DNA of 64,000 bases from Lentiprolixibacter aurantiacus. GTDB lineage: Bacteria > Bacteroidota > Bacteroidia > Flavobacteriales > Flavobacteriaceae. This document shows, piece by piece, positions 19,918 through 29,960 of this stretch. A program made the translations under genes and the position numbers. Each line of letters opens with the position of its first letter. Within the stretch, counting starts at the first letter, position 1. The stretch covers positions 806,001 to 870,000 of the forward strand of contig NZ_JAPFQP010000001.1 of the NCBI RefSeq assembly GCF_026241225.1, read 5' to 3'. Under the pieces are notes generated by a model. The model had not been told where the DNA came from. It saw nothing but the letters and a program-made list of their open reading frames with translations, and made no database searches.

Positions 19918-20649
19918 ATGATAAAGTGGGTGGGCAGCATACTGGGCTACTTCCTTTTCAGGCTTCCCGGAGCCCTGATCGGTTTTTTTGTGGGGAGCTT
20001 TCTGGATAATATGGGAAACACTGCCGGGCCGGATACACTCTTCGGAGAATTGAACCGCAAGACTGTTTCCCCCGCAGATTTCGAGTTAAACCTCTTATCC
20101 CTCTGCTCTATAGTGATCAAGGCAGACGGGCAGGCTACTGAGCGAGAACTCAACTATGTGAGGCAATACTTTATCAGCACCTACGGCAAAGAAAAGGCCA
20201 ATGCCATATTTCGCACTTTCAATGAGGTTATAAAAAAGAGGGAAGTTTCTGCGCACAGGATATGTACGTACCTGAACCAGCGAACCCGTTATGAGGTACG
20301 CCTGCAACTTTTGCATTTTCTGTTTGGCATTGCCCAGGCCGATGGGGCTGTGAGTAAAGCTGAAATCAATAAATTGCAGGAAATTGCCGGTTATTTACGG
20401 GTAGGGCGATATGATTTTGAGAGCATTAAGGCCATGTTCGTCAAAACTACAGACCATGCTTATCGCATACTCGAAATTGAAAAAACAGCTACGGATGACG
20501 AGGTAAAGAAAGCTTACCGTACCATGGCCAAAAAATATCACCCAGACCGCGTTGTAACCGAAAATGAAGCAATTAAAAAGGGAGCGGAAGAGAAATTTAA
20601 AGAAGTTCAGAAGGCTTATGAATCCATTCAGCGCGAGCGGGGGTTATAA
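19918..20649 (+). CDS. DjlA-like TerB/DnaJ co-chaperone
   Basis: A 243-residue protein with a short hydrophobic N-terminal segment ([19 protein letters not shown]). A TerB-like helical domain spans about residues 55-165 ([27 protein letters not shown] and [19 protein letters not shown]), and a C-terminal J domain about 180-243. The J domain carries the HPD motif that stimulates Hsp70 (KKYHPDRV). This is the DjlA architecture: a membrane-anchored co-chaperone with the J domain in the cytosol. HupE-like, deaminase and protease genes follow on the same strand. Confidence 0.92.
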   Translation: MIKWVGSILGYFLFRLPGALIGFFVGSFLDNMGNTAGPDTLFGELNRKTVSPADFELNLLSLCSIVIKADGQATERELNYVRQYFISTYGKEKANAIFRTFNEVIKKREVSAHRICTYLNQRTRYEVRLQLLHFLFGIAQADGAVSKAEINKLQEIAGYLRVGRYDFESIKAMFVKTTDHAYRILEIEKTATDDEVKKAYRTMAKKYHPDRVVTENEAIKKGAEEKFKEVQKAYESIQRERGL

Positions 20650-20674
20650 CCATATAAAGCCATAATATAAAGCA

Positions 20675-21259
20675 ATGCAGGAATTCTGGTTCTATACAAA
20701 ACTCGGGTTTAACCATGTGATGGATTTTGGCGCCTATGACCACATCCTTTTTCTGGCAGCACTAGCAGTGCCCTTTACCTTTAAAAGCTGGAAGAAAGTA
20801 CTCATCCTCTGCACCATGTTTACAGTGGCTCATTGCCTGTCCCTGGCCCTGTCTGCTTACGGTGTGTTGCGGGCGGATGAGGAGATCATTGAATTTTTAA
20901 TCCCGGTAACCATCTTCCTTACCGGAATTTTCAATCTTTTCTACACGGGGCGCAATGCAGACCAAATGAAAATTCACTGGCATGCCCTGTTCACTACCTT
21001 TTTTGGATTCATCCATGGCTTTGGGTTCTCCAATTATTTCAATATGATGATGGCCGAACTGGAAGACAAACTCAATCCGCTGCTGGGCTTTGCCCTGGGT
21101 ATTGAGATCTCCCAGGCGTTGATCATCCTGAGCATACTGCTACTTGGTTGGCTGGTGGTTGCCTGGTTAAAATTAAACAGGCAGATCTATATCGCCATTT
21201 GCTCGGTTGTGGTATTGCTCATAACCATCCCCATGCTGCTCGATACCTTGCCCGCTTAA
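20675..21259 (+). CDS. HupE/UreJ-like membrane protein
   Basis: A 194-residue polytopic protein of the HupE/UreJ_2 type, related to nickel/cobalt permease-like proteins. Six hydrophobic segments are visible. Conserved histidines stand in GAYDHILFLAALAVPF, FTVAHCLSLALSAYG and FGFIHGFGFSNYF, the positions expected for metal handling. The substrate is not established, and no urease or hydrogenase gene is present in this window, so a nickel role is not supported by context. Confidence 0.85.
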   Translation: MQEFWFYTKLGFNHVMDFGAYDHILFLAALAVPFTFKSWKKVLILCTMFTVAHCLSLALSAYGVLRADEEIIEFLIPVTIFLTGIFNLFYTGRNADQMKIHWHALFTTFFGFIHGFGFSNYFNMMMAELEDKLNPLLGFALGIEISQALIILSILLLGWLVVAWLKLNRQIYIAICSVVVLLITIPMLLDTLPA

Positions 21260-21360
21260 CGATTTTCACTTAAAATTAACCGATAGAGTGTTGTGAGGCT
21301 GTCCTAAAGCAGGTATCTTAGTCACCAATAGTAATAATTCACACGGTAAAAACTGTTTCC

Positions 21361-21813
21361 TTGAAAAAATCCAAACAGGAAAAATACGATAAGGCATACC
21401 TTAGAATGGCCCAGGAATGGGGCAAGTTATCTTATTGCCAAAGGAAGCAGGTTGGGGCAATAGTAGTAAAAGACCGGATGATCATTTCGGACGGGTACAA
21501 CGGAACCCCTACAGGATTTGAGAATATTTGCGAGGATGAAGAGGGGTATACCAAATGGTATGTTTTGCATGCCGAGGCCAACGCCCTCTCCAAGGTAGCA
21601 GCCTCTACTCAGTCGTGTGAAGGAGCTACGTTGTATATTACCTTGTCGCCCTGCAGGGAATGCAGCAAGCTGATTCACCAGGCGGGAATACAACGCGTGG
21701 TCTACCAGATTGCCTACAAGGACGATTCCGGAATACGTTTTCTGGAACGCGCCGGAGTGGAGTTGGTACATATGCCTGTAATTGACAGCAACCAACCAAC
21801 AGTAATTGAATAA
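21361..21813 (+). CDS. dCMP deaminase
   Basis: A 150-residue zinc-dependent deaminase that converts dCMP to dUMP for thymidylate synthesis. The zinc and catalytic motif is HAEANA (H70, E72), with PCRECS (C98, C101) as remaining ligands. The N-terminus KYDKAYLRMAQEWGKLSYCQRKQVGAIVV and the GYNGTPTGF block are typical of dCMP rather than cytidine deaminases. The start is a TTG at 21361; no better ATG exists upstream. Its stop abuts the ATG of the protease gene. Confidence 0.94.
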   Translation: MKKSKQEKYDKAYLRMAQEWGKLSYCQRKQVGAIVVKDRMIISDGYNGTPTGFENICEDEEGYTKWYVLHAEANALSKVAASTQSCEGATLYITLSPCRECSKLIHQAGIQRVVYQIAYKDDSGIRFLERAGVELVHMPVIDSNQPTVIE

Positions 21814-23427
21814 ATGAAGAAAAGCTGGTACATATGGCCTTCGGTATTTGCTCTGGCACTCGCCATAGGGATTTTTATTGGTGGGAAGCTGCATTTCAAT
21901 GATACTCCGGAAAAACTCTTCACCACCAATTCCAAAAAGGACAAACTCAATCGCCTTATTGATTATATCGACTACGAATACGTTGATGATATCAACACAG
22001 ACAGTATTGTGGATGTAACCGTAAATAACATTCTCGAAAAACTAGATCCTCACTCGGTTTACATTCCCAAGGAAGAGATGCAAAGTGTAGCTGAAAATAT
22101 GAAGGGTGATTTTGTTGGCATAGGAGTCAATTTCTACATGTATAGAGACACCATTACTGTTATCAGGACAGTAGAGAACGGCCCCAGTTTCGACAAGGGG
22201 ATACTTCCCGGAGACCGCATCATGATGGCCGATCAGGATACCCTGTATGGACAGGGCCTTCCCAGTGAGCAGGTGGTCAGCAAGCTCAAAGGGTTTAAGG
22301 GAACTAAAGTAAATCTTCAGGTATACAGGAAATCTGAGGACAAGTTTTTTACCGTTACCATAAAACGTGACCGCATCCCTTTAAAGAGTGTGGATGCCTT
22401 TTACATGCTTACGCAGAACATGGGGTATATCAGAATAAATCGTTTTGCGGAAACCACCTACCGGGAGTTCCGGGATGCGATTAGGGAGCTGAAGCAGCAG
22501 GGAGCCCAAAAGCTGGTTCTGGACCTCAGGGATAACCCCGGAGGATATTTCGATATAGCAAAGCAACTTGCTGATGAGTTTTTGCCGGAAGATAAACTGA
22601 TCCTTTTCACCAAGAACAAGAAAGGCCAGGTAGACAGTACCTATGCTACTGAAAGGGGTAGCTTTGAAGACAAACCGGTCTATGTCCTAATCAACGAAAG
22701 GTCAGCTTCGGCAAGCGAGATCATTGCCGGCGCATTGCAGGATAATGATATAGGCACCATTGTAGGCCGAAGGTCCTTTGGGAAAGGTTTGGTGCAACGG
22801 GAAATGGAACTAGGTGATGGTTCGGCAGTAAGGCTTACTGTTTCCCGCTACTACACCCCTACGGGTCGTTCCATTCAGCGTGACTACCAGAATGGCAAAA
22901 GGGATTACTACCATGATTTTTCCCGGCGGTACAACTCAGGGGAATTGGTGTCTGTAGACAGTATAAAAGTAGCGGATTCCCTTAAATTCAAAACCCCTAA
23001 AGGAAAGGTAGTTTATGGAGGGGGTGGAATAATTCCCGATGTTTTTGTGCCCATAGGCACTAATCAGGAAGAGGCAATCGAAGCGTTAGAAGGGCGGGGA
23101 TTCTTCAGTCGTTTCATTTTTGAACACCTTGAGGAAGACCGGAATCGCTACAGCAATTTTACCCAGGATGAATTCTACAATGGCTTTAGTGTAGACGATA
23201 TCCTTTTTGAGCGTTTTATTGACTATGTTCTTTCTCTGAAAATAAAGCTTGATTTCTACGCCTACGAAGACATCATCAAATTATACCTCAAAGCCAACCT
23301 GGCAGAACAGCTCTATACCCCCAATTTGCGGGCGAAGATCAAGGGACAGGCAGATCCTATGCTGAAGGAGGTCCTGCAGGCAGATCAACCATTACTGCGG
23401 CAGGCCGGTCCAGATGATGGGATTTAA
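21814..23427 (+). CDS. S41-family C-terminal processing protease
   Basis: A 537-residue membrane-anchored periplasmic protease of the CtpA/Prc family, which trims C-terminal ends of envelope proteins. It has an N-terminal TM helix (about 7-23). A PDZ domain follows at about 90-175 (GIGVNFYM, GPSFDKGILPGDRIMM). The catalytic domain shows the serine in NERSASASEIIAGAL (S299) and the lysine in SFGKGLVQ (K324). YYTPTGRSIQRDY and the tail after it are family blocks. It starts directly after the deaminase stop codon. Confidence 0.94.
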   Translation: MKKSWYIWPSVFALALAIGIFIGGKLHFNDTPEKLFTTNSKKDKLNRLIDYIDYEYVDDINTDSIVDVTVNNILEKLDPHSVYIPKEEMQSVAENMKGDFVGIGVNFYMYRDTITVIRTVENGPSFDKGILPGDRIMMADQDTLYGQGLPSEQVVSKLKGFKGTKVNLQVYRKSEDKFFTVTIKRDRIPLKSVDAFYMLTQNMGYIRINRFAETTYREFRDAIRELKQQGAQKLVLDLRDNPGGYFDIAKQLADEFLPEDKLILFTKNKKGQVDSTYATERGSFEDKPVYVLINERSASASEIIAGALQDNDIGTIVGRRSFGKGLVQREMELGDGSAVRLTVSRYYTPTGRSIQRDYQNGKRDYYHDFSRRYNSGELVSVDSIKVADSLKFKTPKGKVVYGGGGIIPDVFVPIGTNQEEAIEALEGRGFFSRFIFEHLEEDRNRYSNFTQDEFYNGFSVDDILFERFIDYVLSLKIKLDFYAYEDIIKLYLKANLAEQLYTPNLRAKIKGQADPMLKEVLQADQPLLRQAGPDDGI

Positions 23428-23480
23428 TAGACGTTCCGGTTTATTGCCGGATTACTTCCCGTCTATTTTCTTTTCTATTT
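23426..23480 (+). terminator. Possible terminator after the S41 protease
   Basis: Outer arms AATAGACG (23426-23433) and CGTCTATT (23460-23467) enclose a smaller CCGG hairpin and are followed by a pyrimidine-rich TTTTCTTTTC tract. The structure overlaps the stop codon of the minus-strand small gene, so it may only terminate the plus-strand transcript. Confidence 0.4.
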
Positions 23481-23655
23481 TTTTTGATGTCTGATAGATC
23501 AGCAGGAGCACAATTGCACACAAGGCGGCCACAATGCCGATAAGTGCGATGACACTTTTCCCTTCCAGAGGTTGCTGATAATCCACAAGGGTAGCATTAT
23601 AGGCGATCAGGCCAACGGCCAGAATTAACAGGATAATAGTTACCGTCTTATTCAT
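23452..23655 (-). CDS. Small two-helix membrane protein
   Basis: A 67-residue protein with a first helix (TVTIILLILAVGLIAYNATLV), a polar linker (DYQQPLEGK), a second helix (SVIALIGIVAALCAIVLLLIYQ) and a lysine-rich tail (TSKKIEKKIDGK). This pattern is frequent in Flavobacteriaceae small membrane proteins. It sits 27 bases downstream of the marC-like gene and is probably cotranscribed with it. Function unknown. Confidence 0.7.
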   Translation of the reverse strand: MNKTVTIILLILAVGLIAYNATLVDYQQPLEGKSVIALIGIVAALCAIVLLLIYQTSKKIEKKIDGK

Positions 23656-23682
23656 AGGTCTTTAATTGTATCGGGGTTTCCG

Positions 23683-24261
23683 CTAGAACAACTGGTTGAT
23701 GTTTGTTGCGAATAACTTTACTGCAATAGCCAGCAATACCACACCAAAAACCTTACGAATAACCCCCAGTCCGTTACTTCCCAGAAGTTTGCCAATCCTG
23801 GATGAGGATTTTAAAACCAGGTATACAAAGATAATATTAATGATAATGGCAACGATGATGTTCTCCACATAAAACTCAGCCCTCAGGGCTAAGAGCGAAG
23901 TCATGGTGCCTGCTCCTGCTATCAACGGAAAGGCAATAGGCACTATGGATGCTGTTTCCGGCTTTTCATCCTTGTGAAGATTTACTCCCAGGATCATCTC
24001 TATGGCTAAAAAAAATATCACAAAGGCACCGGCAACGGCAAAAGAATTCACATCTACCCGGATGAGGTTCAGGATTTCTTCACCTACAAAGAGGAAAGCC
24101 ACCATGATACAGGCAGCCACAATGGATGCTTTTTCAGACTGCACATGCCCTACCTTGTTGCGCAGGCTTATGATGATGGGAACGCTTCCCACAATATCGA
24201 TTACTGCAAATAATATCATACTTGCCGTGGCGATTTCCCGAAAGTTAAGATGCAAATTCAT
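23683..24261 (-). CDS. MarC family integral membrane protein
   Basis: A 192-residue protein of the MarC/UPF0056 family with six TM helices, inner membrane. Conserved features are MILFAVIDIVGSVPIIISL at the N-terminus, SFAVAGAFVIFFLAIEMILG in the middle and PIAFPLIAGAGTMTSLLAL. Despite the name, members are not shown to confer multiple antibiotic resistance, and transport activity is only inferred. Confidence 0.92.
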   Translation of the reverse strand: MNLHLNFREIATASMILFAVIDIVGSVPIIISLRNKVGHVQSEKASIVAACIMVAFLFVGEEILNLIRVDVNSFAVAGAFVIFFLAIEMILGVNLHKDEKPETASIVPIAFPLIAGAGTMTSLLALRAEFYVENIIVAIIINIIFVYLVLKSSSRIGKLLGSNGLGVIRKVFGVVLLAIAVKLFATNINQLF

Positions 24262-24354
24262 GGTTTCAGATTTAGCGGCGGCAAAGGTACATTTTCCGGG
24301 ATATTATTAATCCCATAGGCCGAAAAAATTACGGGGCCACCAGGCTCATTGTCT

Positions 24355-24362
24355 TATCTTTG
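24355..24362 (+). promoter_or_regulatory. -7 element for the DUF3109 gene
   Basis: Exact TATCTTTG, a match to the Bacteroidota -7 consensus, 19 bases before the ATG. The -33 TTG is not obvious. Confidence 0.4.
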
Positions 24363-24381
24363 CCGGTAAGTAATCTGGCTT

Positions 24382-24954
24382 ATGTTTCAAATTGGCGATA
24401 CCCTTATTTCTGAAGAGGTCCTGGAAAACGATTTTGTCTGCAACCTGGAGGCCTGCAAGGGGGCGTGTTGCGTAGAGGGAGAAGCCGGTGCCCCTTTGGA
24501 GGAAACAGAGACTAAAATACTGGATGCTATATACCCCCAGGTAAAACCCTTTTTAAGATCCGAGGGGATTCAAGCCATTGAGACCCAGGGGACCCATTTG
24601 CGGGGATTGGATGGTGAATGGGAGACCCCCTTGGTAAATGACAGGGAGTGTGCTTATGTTATATTTTCAGAAAAGGGCGTAGCCAAATGTGGCCTGGAGG
24701 AAGCCTTCGAGGCAGGAGCAACCCTTTGGAAAAAGCCCATTTCCTGCCATTTATACCCGGTTCGGATAAGGGAATTCTCTGAGCTTACGGCTGTTAATTA
24801 CCATAAATGGCAAATATGTAATGCCGCTTGTAGCCTGGGCAAAACACTGGAAGTACCGGTATATAAGTTTGTAAGGGAGGCCCTGATCAGGAAATTCGGG
24901 GAAAATTGGTACCAGGAACTGGAAACTGCTGCAAAAGAGCACCTTAGCCCATAA
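24382..24954 (+). CDS. DUF3109 family cysteine-rich protein
   Basis: A 190-residue cytosolic protein of the DUF3109 family. Cysteines are conserved in NDFVCNLEACKGACCVEGEAG (residues 15-29), NDRECAYV, ECGVAKCGLEE-like context (VAKCGLEEAFEAG), KPISCHLYPVR and ICNAACSLG. The CxxxCCxxG-type spacing and the family's YkgJ-like relationship suggest a bound zinc or iron-sulfur cluster. That is family-level inference with no demonstrated activity. Confidence 0.9.
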   Translation: MFQIGDTLISEEVLENDFVCNLEACKGACCVEGEAGAPLEETETKILDAIYPQVKPFLRSEGIQAIETQGTHLRGLDGEWETPLVNDRECAYVIFSEKGVAKCGLEEAFEAGATLWKKPISCHLYPVRIREFSELTAVNYHKWQICNAACSLGKTLEVPVYKFVREALIRKFGENWYQELETAAKEHLSP

Positions 24955-25222
24955 ATGCTCTCATATTGGACATTTATCCCATGCTCTTTTATTTAGTTCT
25001 CTTTTACCGTTCACAGAACTTTTTAAGCAGCTTATAGGATTTTTTTCGTTTTAGCCCCTTTCCTCGCGAAATTTACCATCGCTAATTATCAAACCAAAGC
25101 TATAGGCGGGGTTCTGATTACTGAAACTTATCTTCAGCCCTCCATGTTAATCATTGGGGCATGCATAGTGGGCTTTAAGATATTTATACCGGAATCCTGT
25201 TTGTAATGAATAACCAACAACC

Positions 25223-25387
25223 ATGAAAAAGAGTTGCATTTTCTTTGCTGTTTTTCTACTTGTTTTAATCGTTGCTGTGCTCTCGGAGCGTCGTGAAAAG
25301 GAGGAATTCTCCGATCGTGTCGCAATGGGCGATCAGGCAACTACCCAGATTGCTACTCCTGACAATAACATTGGAATGGAGGAATAA
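25223..25387 (+). CDS. 54-residue secreted or membrane-anchored peptide
   Basis: ATG at 25223 to TAA at 25387. The product opens with two lysines and a strong hydrophobic helix (SCIFFAVFLLVLIVAVLS), followed by a charged 33-residue tail (ERREKEEFSDRVAMGDQ, then TTQIATPDNNIGMEE). Cysteine 5 lies too early for a lipobox. It is 29 bases upstream of another exported-protein gene. Single-copy evidence only, so the call is tentative. Confidence 0.45.
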   Translation: MKKSCIFFAVFLLVLIVAVLSERREKEEFSDRVAMGDQATTQIATPDNNIGMEE

Positions 25388-25416
25388 ACTTCCCGGAAAC
25401 CTACCCCCAAATCATT

Positions 25417-25965
25417 ATGCCCCCAAAGATACAGAACCGACTGAAGTCAGGCTTGTGGATACTCCTTCCATTAATTCTTCTCTCATTTTTATCGAACAGT
25501 ATTGCCGATAGCCCCCTACCCGTGGAGGAAGGTATGTATACCATTTCAGCCAATGGGACAACCCGGGGAGAGATGAGCGGGATTGTTAGCTTTCGGGAGA
25601 GTGAGCTTGTTTCACAAAATGGCCATTTGCTTAATGTGGTTAGAATCAACTTTGGGGATTCTGCCTCTGATCAGGAGATCAACATGGAATTTCTGATTTC
25701 CCAAAGGTCGGATGCAGACCCTATTGATGAGGGTAAATACTACGTAAATCGATATATCAGCGGATTCGTTAGTGAATTTAATGGGGTTTTTGGATATGCA
25801 AACTTCGTTTCTAGGGGTGAGGATCCTTATTTCTCCAAAACCGGCCACCTCAGAATCACCAATAAGAGTGAAAACCTCTTAGAGGGCACTATGGACGTAA
25901 CTTTGATAGATGCAACTGGTGAAAAGTTACAGATGGAGGGATTTTTTAAAGCCCTTCGTCAATAG
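25417..25965 (+). CDS. Uncharacterised exported protein
   Basis: A 182-residue protein with a basic N-terminus and a hydrophobic segment (SGLWILLPLILLSFLSNSIA) that reads as a signal peptide. The mature domain is a small beta-rich unit: GMYTISANGTTRGEMSGIVSF, VVRINFGDSASDQEINMEF and TDATGEKLQMEGFFKAL-like strands (DVTLIDATGEKLQMEGFF). It resembles the short single-domain envelope proteins of Flavobacteriaceae, but I recognise no named family. Confidence 0.65.
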   Translation: MPPKIQNRLKSGLWILLPLILLSFLSNSIADSPLPVEEGMYTISANGTTRGEMSGIVSFRESELVSQNGHLLNVVRINFGDSASDQEINMEFLISQRSDADPIDEGKYYVNRYISGFVSEFNGVFGYANFVSRGEDPYFSKTGHLRITNKSENLLEGTMDVTLIDATGEKLQMEGFFKALRQ

Positions 25966-26364
25966 ATTTTCCTTTGATTAGTACTGCACGGACCCTTTAA
26001 CTCTGTTTTTAAGGGCTTAAAATCAGGCATTTATTCTATATAATCGAGCAGCTCGAAACCAGGATTTCCTGCCAATTATTTTTTCATAGACTACATTTAA
26101 AACCCATAAACCAAAGAGTACTTTTTTTTATACTTCTTGGTCTAAAAATTTTTGTCTAGCCCCGACCAAAATTCCCATAAAAGTTATGATGTTCCGGAAA
26201 GGCAATCTATGACTGTGCCGAGCTTAGATTTCAACATAGCGTGTTAAAAACTTTGGGACTGATTTACTGAAACAGGCTTTACAATTTGGTAACATTTTTA
26301 AATATTTGTTAGCCCAACTCGCTAGTAGTTTTCACCCAACATTAATACCAAAAAATTAAAGCAT
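25966..26364. other. 399-base leader and promoter region of nrdB
   Basis: AT-rich and without a credible gene. It contains TGTTAAA at 26242-26248, the same half-site that forms an inverted repeat before nrdA, and an AT-rich near-palindrome AACATTTTTAAATATTTGTT at about 26291-26310. I see no NrdR-type box and no cobalamin riboswitch core. Confidence 0.5.
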
Positions 26365-27351
26365 ATGTCAGCAGCTGTTGAACCCATTTTGCAGGAAAAC
26401 AAGGACCGATTCGTAATATTTCCTATTGAACACCATGATCTTTGGGAGTGGTATAAAAAATGCGAGGCCTGTTTTTGGACTGCTGAGGAAATAGATTTAC
26501 ACCAGGATTTGTCGGACTGGAACAATAAGTTAAATGACGATGAGCGTTACTTTATAAAGCACATACTGGCCTTTTTTGCAGCTTCAGATGGAATTGTAAA
26601 CGAAAATCTCGCGGAGAATTTCGTGAATGAAGTGCAGTATTCGGAAGCTAAATTCTTCTATGGCTTCCAGATTATGATGGAGAATATCCATAGTGAGACT
26701 TACTCTCTGCTGATAGACACTTATGTAAAGGACGAAAAGGAAAAAAATGTTCTTTTCAAGGCGATTGAGAATTTCGAGGCAATTAAGAAAAAAGCCGACT
26801 GGGCTTTGAGGTGGATTGAGTCCCCGAGTTTTGCGGAAAGACTTATTGCTTTCGCTGCAGTAGAAGGAATCTTTTTCTCCGGAGCCTTTTGTTCCATCTT
26901 CTGGCTGAAGAAAAGAGGTCTGATGCCAGGTCTTACCTTCTCCAACGAATTGATTTCCCGCGATGAGGGAATGCATTGCGATTTTGCCGTGCATGTTCAC
27001 AATAAACACCTGATAAACAAGGTGCCCAAGGAGCGCATTACTGAAATTATTGTTGATGCCCTTAACATTGAACGGGAGTTCATCACTGAGTCCCTTCCTG
27101 TAAGCCTGATTGGTATGAATGCCAAGTTGATGACCCAGTACCTGGAGTTTGTTACAGACAGGTTGCTGGTAGAACTGGAATGCGACAAGGTATACAATGC
27201 CACCAATCCATTTGACTTTATGGATATGATTTCCCTGCAGGGGAAAACCAATTTCTTTGAAAAGCGTGTGTCCGAGTACCAAAAGGCGGGCGTATTGAAC
27301 AAGGAAAAGGACACTGACTCCCAGAAGATCAGCTTCGACGCAGACTTCTAG
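26365..27351 (+). CDS. nrdB: Class Ia ribonucleotide reductase, beta (radical) subunit
   Basis: A 328-residue R2 protein that houses the di-iron centre and tyrosyl radical for deoxyribonucleotide synthesis. By motif alignment the iron ligands are D75, then E106 and H109 in [10 protein letters not shown], with the radical tyrosine Y113. The second ligand set lies in [11 protein letters not shown] and [13 protein letters not shown]. The spacing E-x-x-H-x-x-x-Y equals that of the E. coli enzyme, supporting a tyrosyl-radical class Ia type. It precedes nrdA by 113 bases, the usual order in Flavobacteriaceae. Confidence 0.97.
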   Translation: MSAAVEPILQENKDRFVIFPIEHHDLWEWYKKCEACFWTAEEIDLHQDLSDWNNKLNDDERYFIKHILAFFAASDGIVNENLAENFVNEVQYSEAKFFYGFQIMMENIHSETYSLLIDTYVKDEKEKNVLFKAIENFEAIKKKADWALRWIESPSFAERLIAFAAVEGIFFSGAFCSIFWLKKRGLMPGLTFSNELISRDEGMHCDFAVHVHNKHLINKVPKERITEIIVDALNIEREFITESLPVSLIGMNAKLMTQYLEFVTDRLLVELECDKVYNATNPFDFMDMISLQGKTNFFEKRVSEYQKAGVLNKEKDTDSQKISFDADF

Positions 27352-27363
27352 GAAAGTACGTTA

Positions 27364-27396
27364 AAAGCAACCCCAATTTTTCTGGGGTTTTGCTTT
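27364..27396 (+). terminator. Hairpin between nrdB and nrdA
   Basis: AAAGCAACCCCA (27364-27375) pairs with TGGGGTTTTGCTTT (27383-27396), apart from two bulged T residues, around a seven-base loop. The right arm is T-rich, but no long U tract follows. It could terminate partially or stabilise the nrdB mRNA, so nrdB could exceed nrdA. Confidence 0.55.
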
Positions 27397-27410
27397 GCCT
27401 AAAAATGAGA

Positions 27411-27427
27411 TGTTAAACTTTTTAACA
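27411..27427. promoter_or_regulatory. Inverted repeat upstream of nrdA
   Basis: TGTTAAA-CTT-TTTAACA: perfect seven-base arms around three bases, 37 bases before the nrdA ATG. The same TGTTAAA half-site occurs in the nrdB leader. This may be an operator for a dimeric regulator. Confidence 0.35.
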
Positions 27428-27464
27428 CTAATCAAACCAAGAGAACACTAAAGAATTGTAGCAA

Positions 27465-29942
27465 ATGTTTGTAGTAAAACGAGACGGAAGAAAAGAGCCG
27501 GTAATGTTCGACAAGATCACGGCCCGAGTAAGAAAACTATGTTATGGGCTTAACGGTCTGGTAGACCCGGTTAAGGTGGCCATGCGGGTAATAGAGGGCC
27601 TCTACGACGGGGTAACCACTTCAGAACTGGACAACCTGGCGGCCGAAATTGCGGCAACATTAACAACTGCCCATCCGGATTATGCCAAACTGGCTGCCCG
27701 TATATCCGTTTCGAACCTGCATAAGAACACCAAGAAATCCTTCTCGGAAACCATGAAGGATCTCTACGAATATGTAAACCCAAGAACCGGGAAAAAAGCT
27801 CCCCTGCTTTCAGATGAGGTGTACAAGGTGGTCATGGATAATGCAGAAACACTGGATTCTACTATTATCTACAACCGTGATTTTGGCTACGATTATTTCG
27901 GCTTTAAAACCCTGGAACGCTCGTATCTGCTCAAACTAAATGGCAAAATTGCGGAACGGCCACAGCATATGCTGATGCGGGTTGCTGTTGGTATCCACCT
28001 CAACGACCTCGATGCTGCCGTTGAGACCTACGAGCTGATGTCCAAGAAGTATTTTACACATGCTACGCCAACTTTATTCAATTCCGGGACACCAAAGCCA
28101 CAGATGTCTTCCTGTTTCCTTTTAGCTATGCGGGATGATAGTATCGACGGGATCTACGATACATTGAAGCAAACCGCTAAAATATCACAATCGGCAGGAG
28201 GTATAGGATTGTCTATACACAATATCCGGGCAACTGGATCCTACATCGCCGGAACCAATGGAACCTCCAATGGGATTGTTCCCATGCTCCGGGTTTATAA
28301 TGATACAGCCCGGTATGTAGACCAGGGCGGTGGAAAGCGAAAAGGTAGCTTTGCCATATACGTGGAACCATGGCATGCCGATATTTTCGATTTCCTGGAG
28401 CTGAAAAAGAACCACGGCAAAGAGGAAATGCGCGCTCGCGACTTATTCTACGCCATGTGGATTCCGGATCTTTTCATGAAGCGTGTTGAAGCCGATGGGG
28501 AGTGGACATTGATGTGTCCGAACGAATGCCCGGGATTGTTCTCAACCCATAGCGAAGAATTTGAAAAACTCTATACGCAATACGAGGCAGAAGGAAAAGG
28601 TCGTAAAACAATCAAGGCAAGAGATCTTTGGGAGAAGATACTGGAATCTCAGATCGAAACGGGCACGCCTTACATGCTTTACAAGGATGCTGCCAACCGC
28701 AAAAGCAATCAGCAAAACCTGGGAACCATCCGTTCCTCTAACCTGTGTACGGAAATACTGGAATATACTTCCAAGGATGAGATAGCAGTATGCAACCTGG
28801 CTTCAATTGCCCTGCCCATGTTCGTGAAGAACGGGGAATTTGACCACCGGGAATTATTCAAGGTAACCAAGCGTGTTACCAAGAACCTGAACAGGGTAAT
28901 TGACCGTAATTATTACCCGGTTAAAGAAGCCGAAAATTCCAATATGCGCCATCGTCCTATAGGGCTCGGTGTACAGGGATTAGCAGATACCTTTATACAG
29001 TTGCGACTTCCTTTCACATCTGATGAGGCCAAACAGCTTAACCAGGAAATTTTTGAGACCTTGTATTTTGCTGCGGTAACCGCCTCAATGGAACTTGCCA
29101 AGGACGAAGGACCCTATTCCACATTCAAGGGATCACCTATTGCAGATGGCAAATTCCAGCACAACCTGTGGGGAATAAAAGATGAAGAGCTCTCAGGACG
29201 CTGGGATTGGGGTAAACTCAGGAACAATGTTAAAAAGCACGGGGTGCGCAATTCCCTGCTGGTGGCTCCTATGCCAACAGCTTCTACCTCCCAGATCCTG
29301 GGCAACAATGAGTGTTTTGAGCCTTATACCTCAAACATCTATACCCGCAGGGTACTTTCAGGAGAATTCATCGTAGTGAACAAGCACCTACTGGAAGACC
29401 TGGTTAAGCTTGGCCTATGGAATGAGAATATGAAGCAGGAACTCATGAGGGCCAACGGTTCTATTCAACATATCGATGTTATTCCAGAAGATATCAGGGA
29501 GCTGTACAAGACTGTTTGGGAACTGAGCATGAAAGACATTATCGATATGTCCAGACAACGGGGTTATTTCATTGACCAGAGTCAGTCTCTTAACCTGTTC
29601 ATGGAAAACGCCAATTATGCCAAGTTAACCTCCATGCATTTCTATGCCTGGAAGAGCGGATTGAAAACCGGGATGTACTACCTGAGGACTAAAGCTGCGG
29701 TTGATGCCATCAAGTTTACGCTTGATAATACCAAGAAAAAAGAAGTTCCGGTTAGTGTGGCAGCGGAGGCTGAAGTAGCTGCTGCTTCTCCAAAGGCTCC
29801 TACTGACATCAAGGTTGAGACATCTCCTGTTAAAGGAGCCGAAGTGGACGTGGAACCTATGTCTCCAGAAGAGATGAAAGCATTGATAGCCAGAGCAAAA
29901 GAAGGACAGGCAGATGATGATTGCCTGATGTGCGGGTCATAA
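27465..29942 (+). CDS. nrdA: Class Ia ribonucleotide reductase, alpha (catalytic) subunit
   Basis: An 825-residue R1 protein that reduces ribonucleoside diphosphates. The N-terminal ATP cone ([20 protein letters not shown]) gives allosteric activity control. Active-site elements are [20 protein letters not shown] (cysteine of the redox pair), NLCTEILEY (thiyl-radical cysteine and glutamate) and the [12 protein letters not shown] loop. The C-terminal DDCLMCGS holds the mobile CxxC pair that is recharged by thioredoxin or glutaredoxin. A proline/alanine-rich linker (about residues 765-800) precedes it, as is common in this group. Confidence 0.97.
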   Translation: MFVVKRDGRKEPVMFDKITARVRKLCYGLNGLVDPVKVAMRVIEGLYDGVTTSELDNLAAEIAATLTTAHPDYAKLAARISVSNLHKNTKKSFSETMKDLYEYVNPRTGKKAPLLSDEVYKVVMDNAETLDSTIIYNRDFGYDYFGFKTLERSYLLKLNGKIAERPQHMLMRVAVGIHLNDLDAAVETYELMSKKYFTHATPTLFNSGTPKPQMSSCFLLAMRDDSIDGIYDTLKQTAKISQSAGGIGLSIHNIRATGSYIAGTNGTSNGIVPMLRVYNDTARYVDQGGGKRKGSFAIYVEPWHADIFDFLELKKNHGKEEMRARDLFYAMWIPDLFMKRVEADGEWTLMCPNECPGLFSTHSEEFEKLYTQYEAEGKGRKTIKARDLWEKILESQIETGTPYMLYKDAANRKSNQQNLGTIRSSNLCTEILEYTSKDEIAVCNLASIALPMFVKNGEFDHRELFKVTKRVTKNLNRVIDRNYYPVKEAENSNMRHRPIGLGVQGLADTFIQLRLPFTSDEAKQLNQEIFETLYFAAVTASMELAKDEGPYSTFKGSPIADGKFQHNLWGIKDEELSGRWDWGKLRNNVKKHGVRNSLLVAPMPTASTSQILGNNECFEPYTSNIYTRRVLSGEFIVVNKHLLEDLVKLGLWNENMKQELMRANGSIQHIDVIPEDIRELYKTVWELSMKDIIDMSRQRGYFIDQSQSLNLFMENANYAKLTSMHFYAWKSGLKTGMYYLRTKAAVDAIKFTLDNTKKKEVPVSVAAEAEVAAASPKAPTDIKVETSPVKGAEVDVEPMSPEEMKALIARAKEGQADDDCLMCGS

Positions 29943-29960
29943 GCTGTCGCTTCAGCTAAA

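Noticed and set aside
26291-26310. AT-rich near-palindrome before nrdB as an NrdR box
   Set aside because: It does not match the known ACACwAtATaTwGTGT pattern closely enough.
26584-27282. A 232-codon open frame antisense to nrdB
   Set aside because: The plus strand encodes all iron ligands of R2. The antisense product has no family resemblance.
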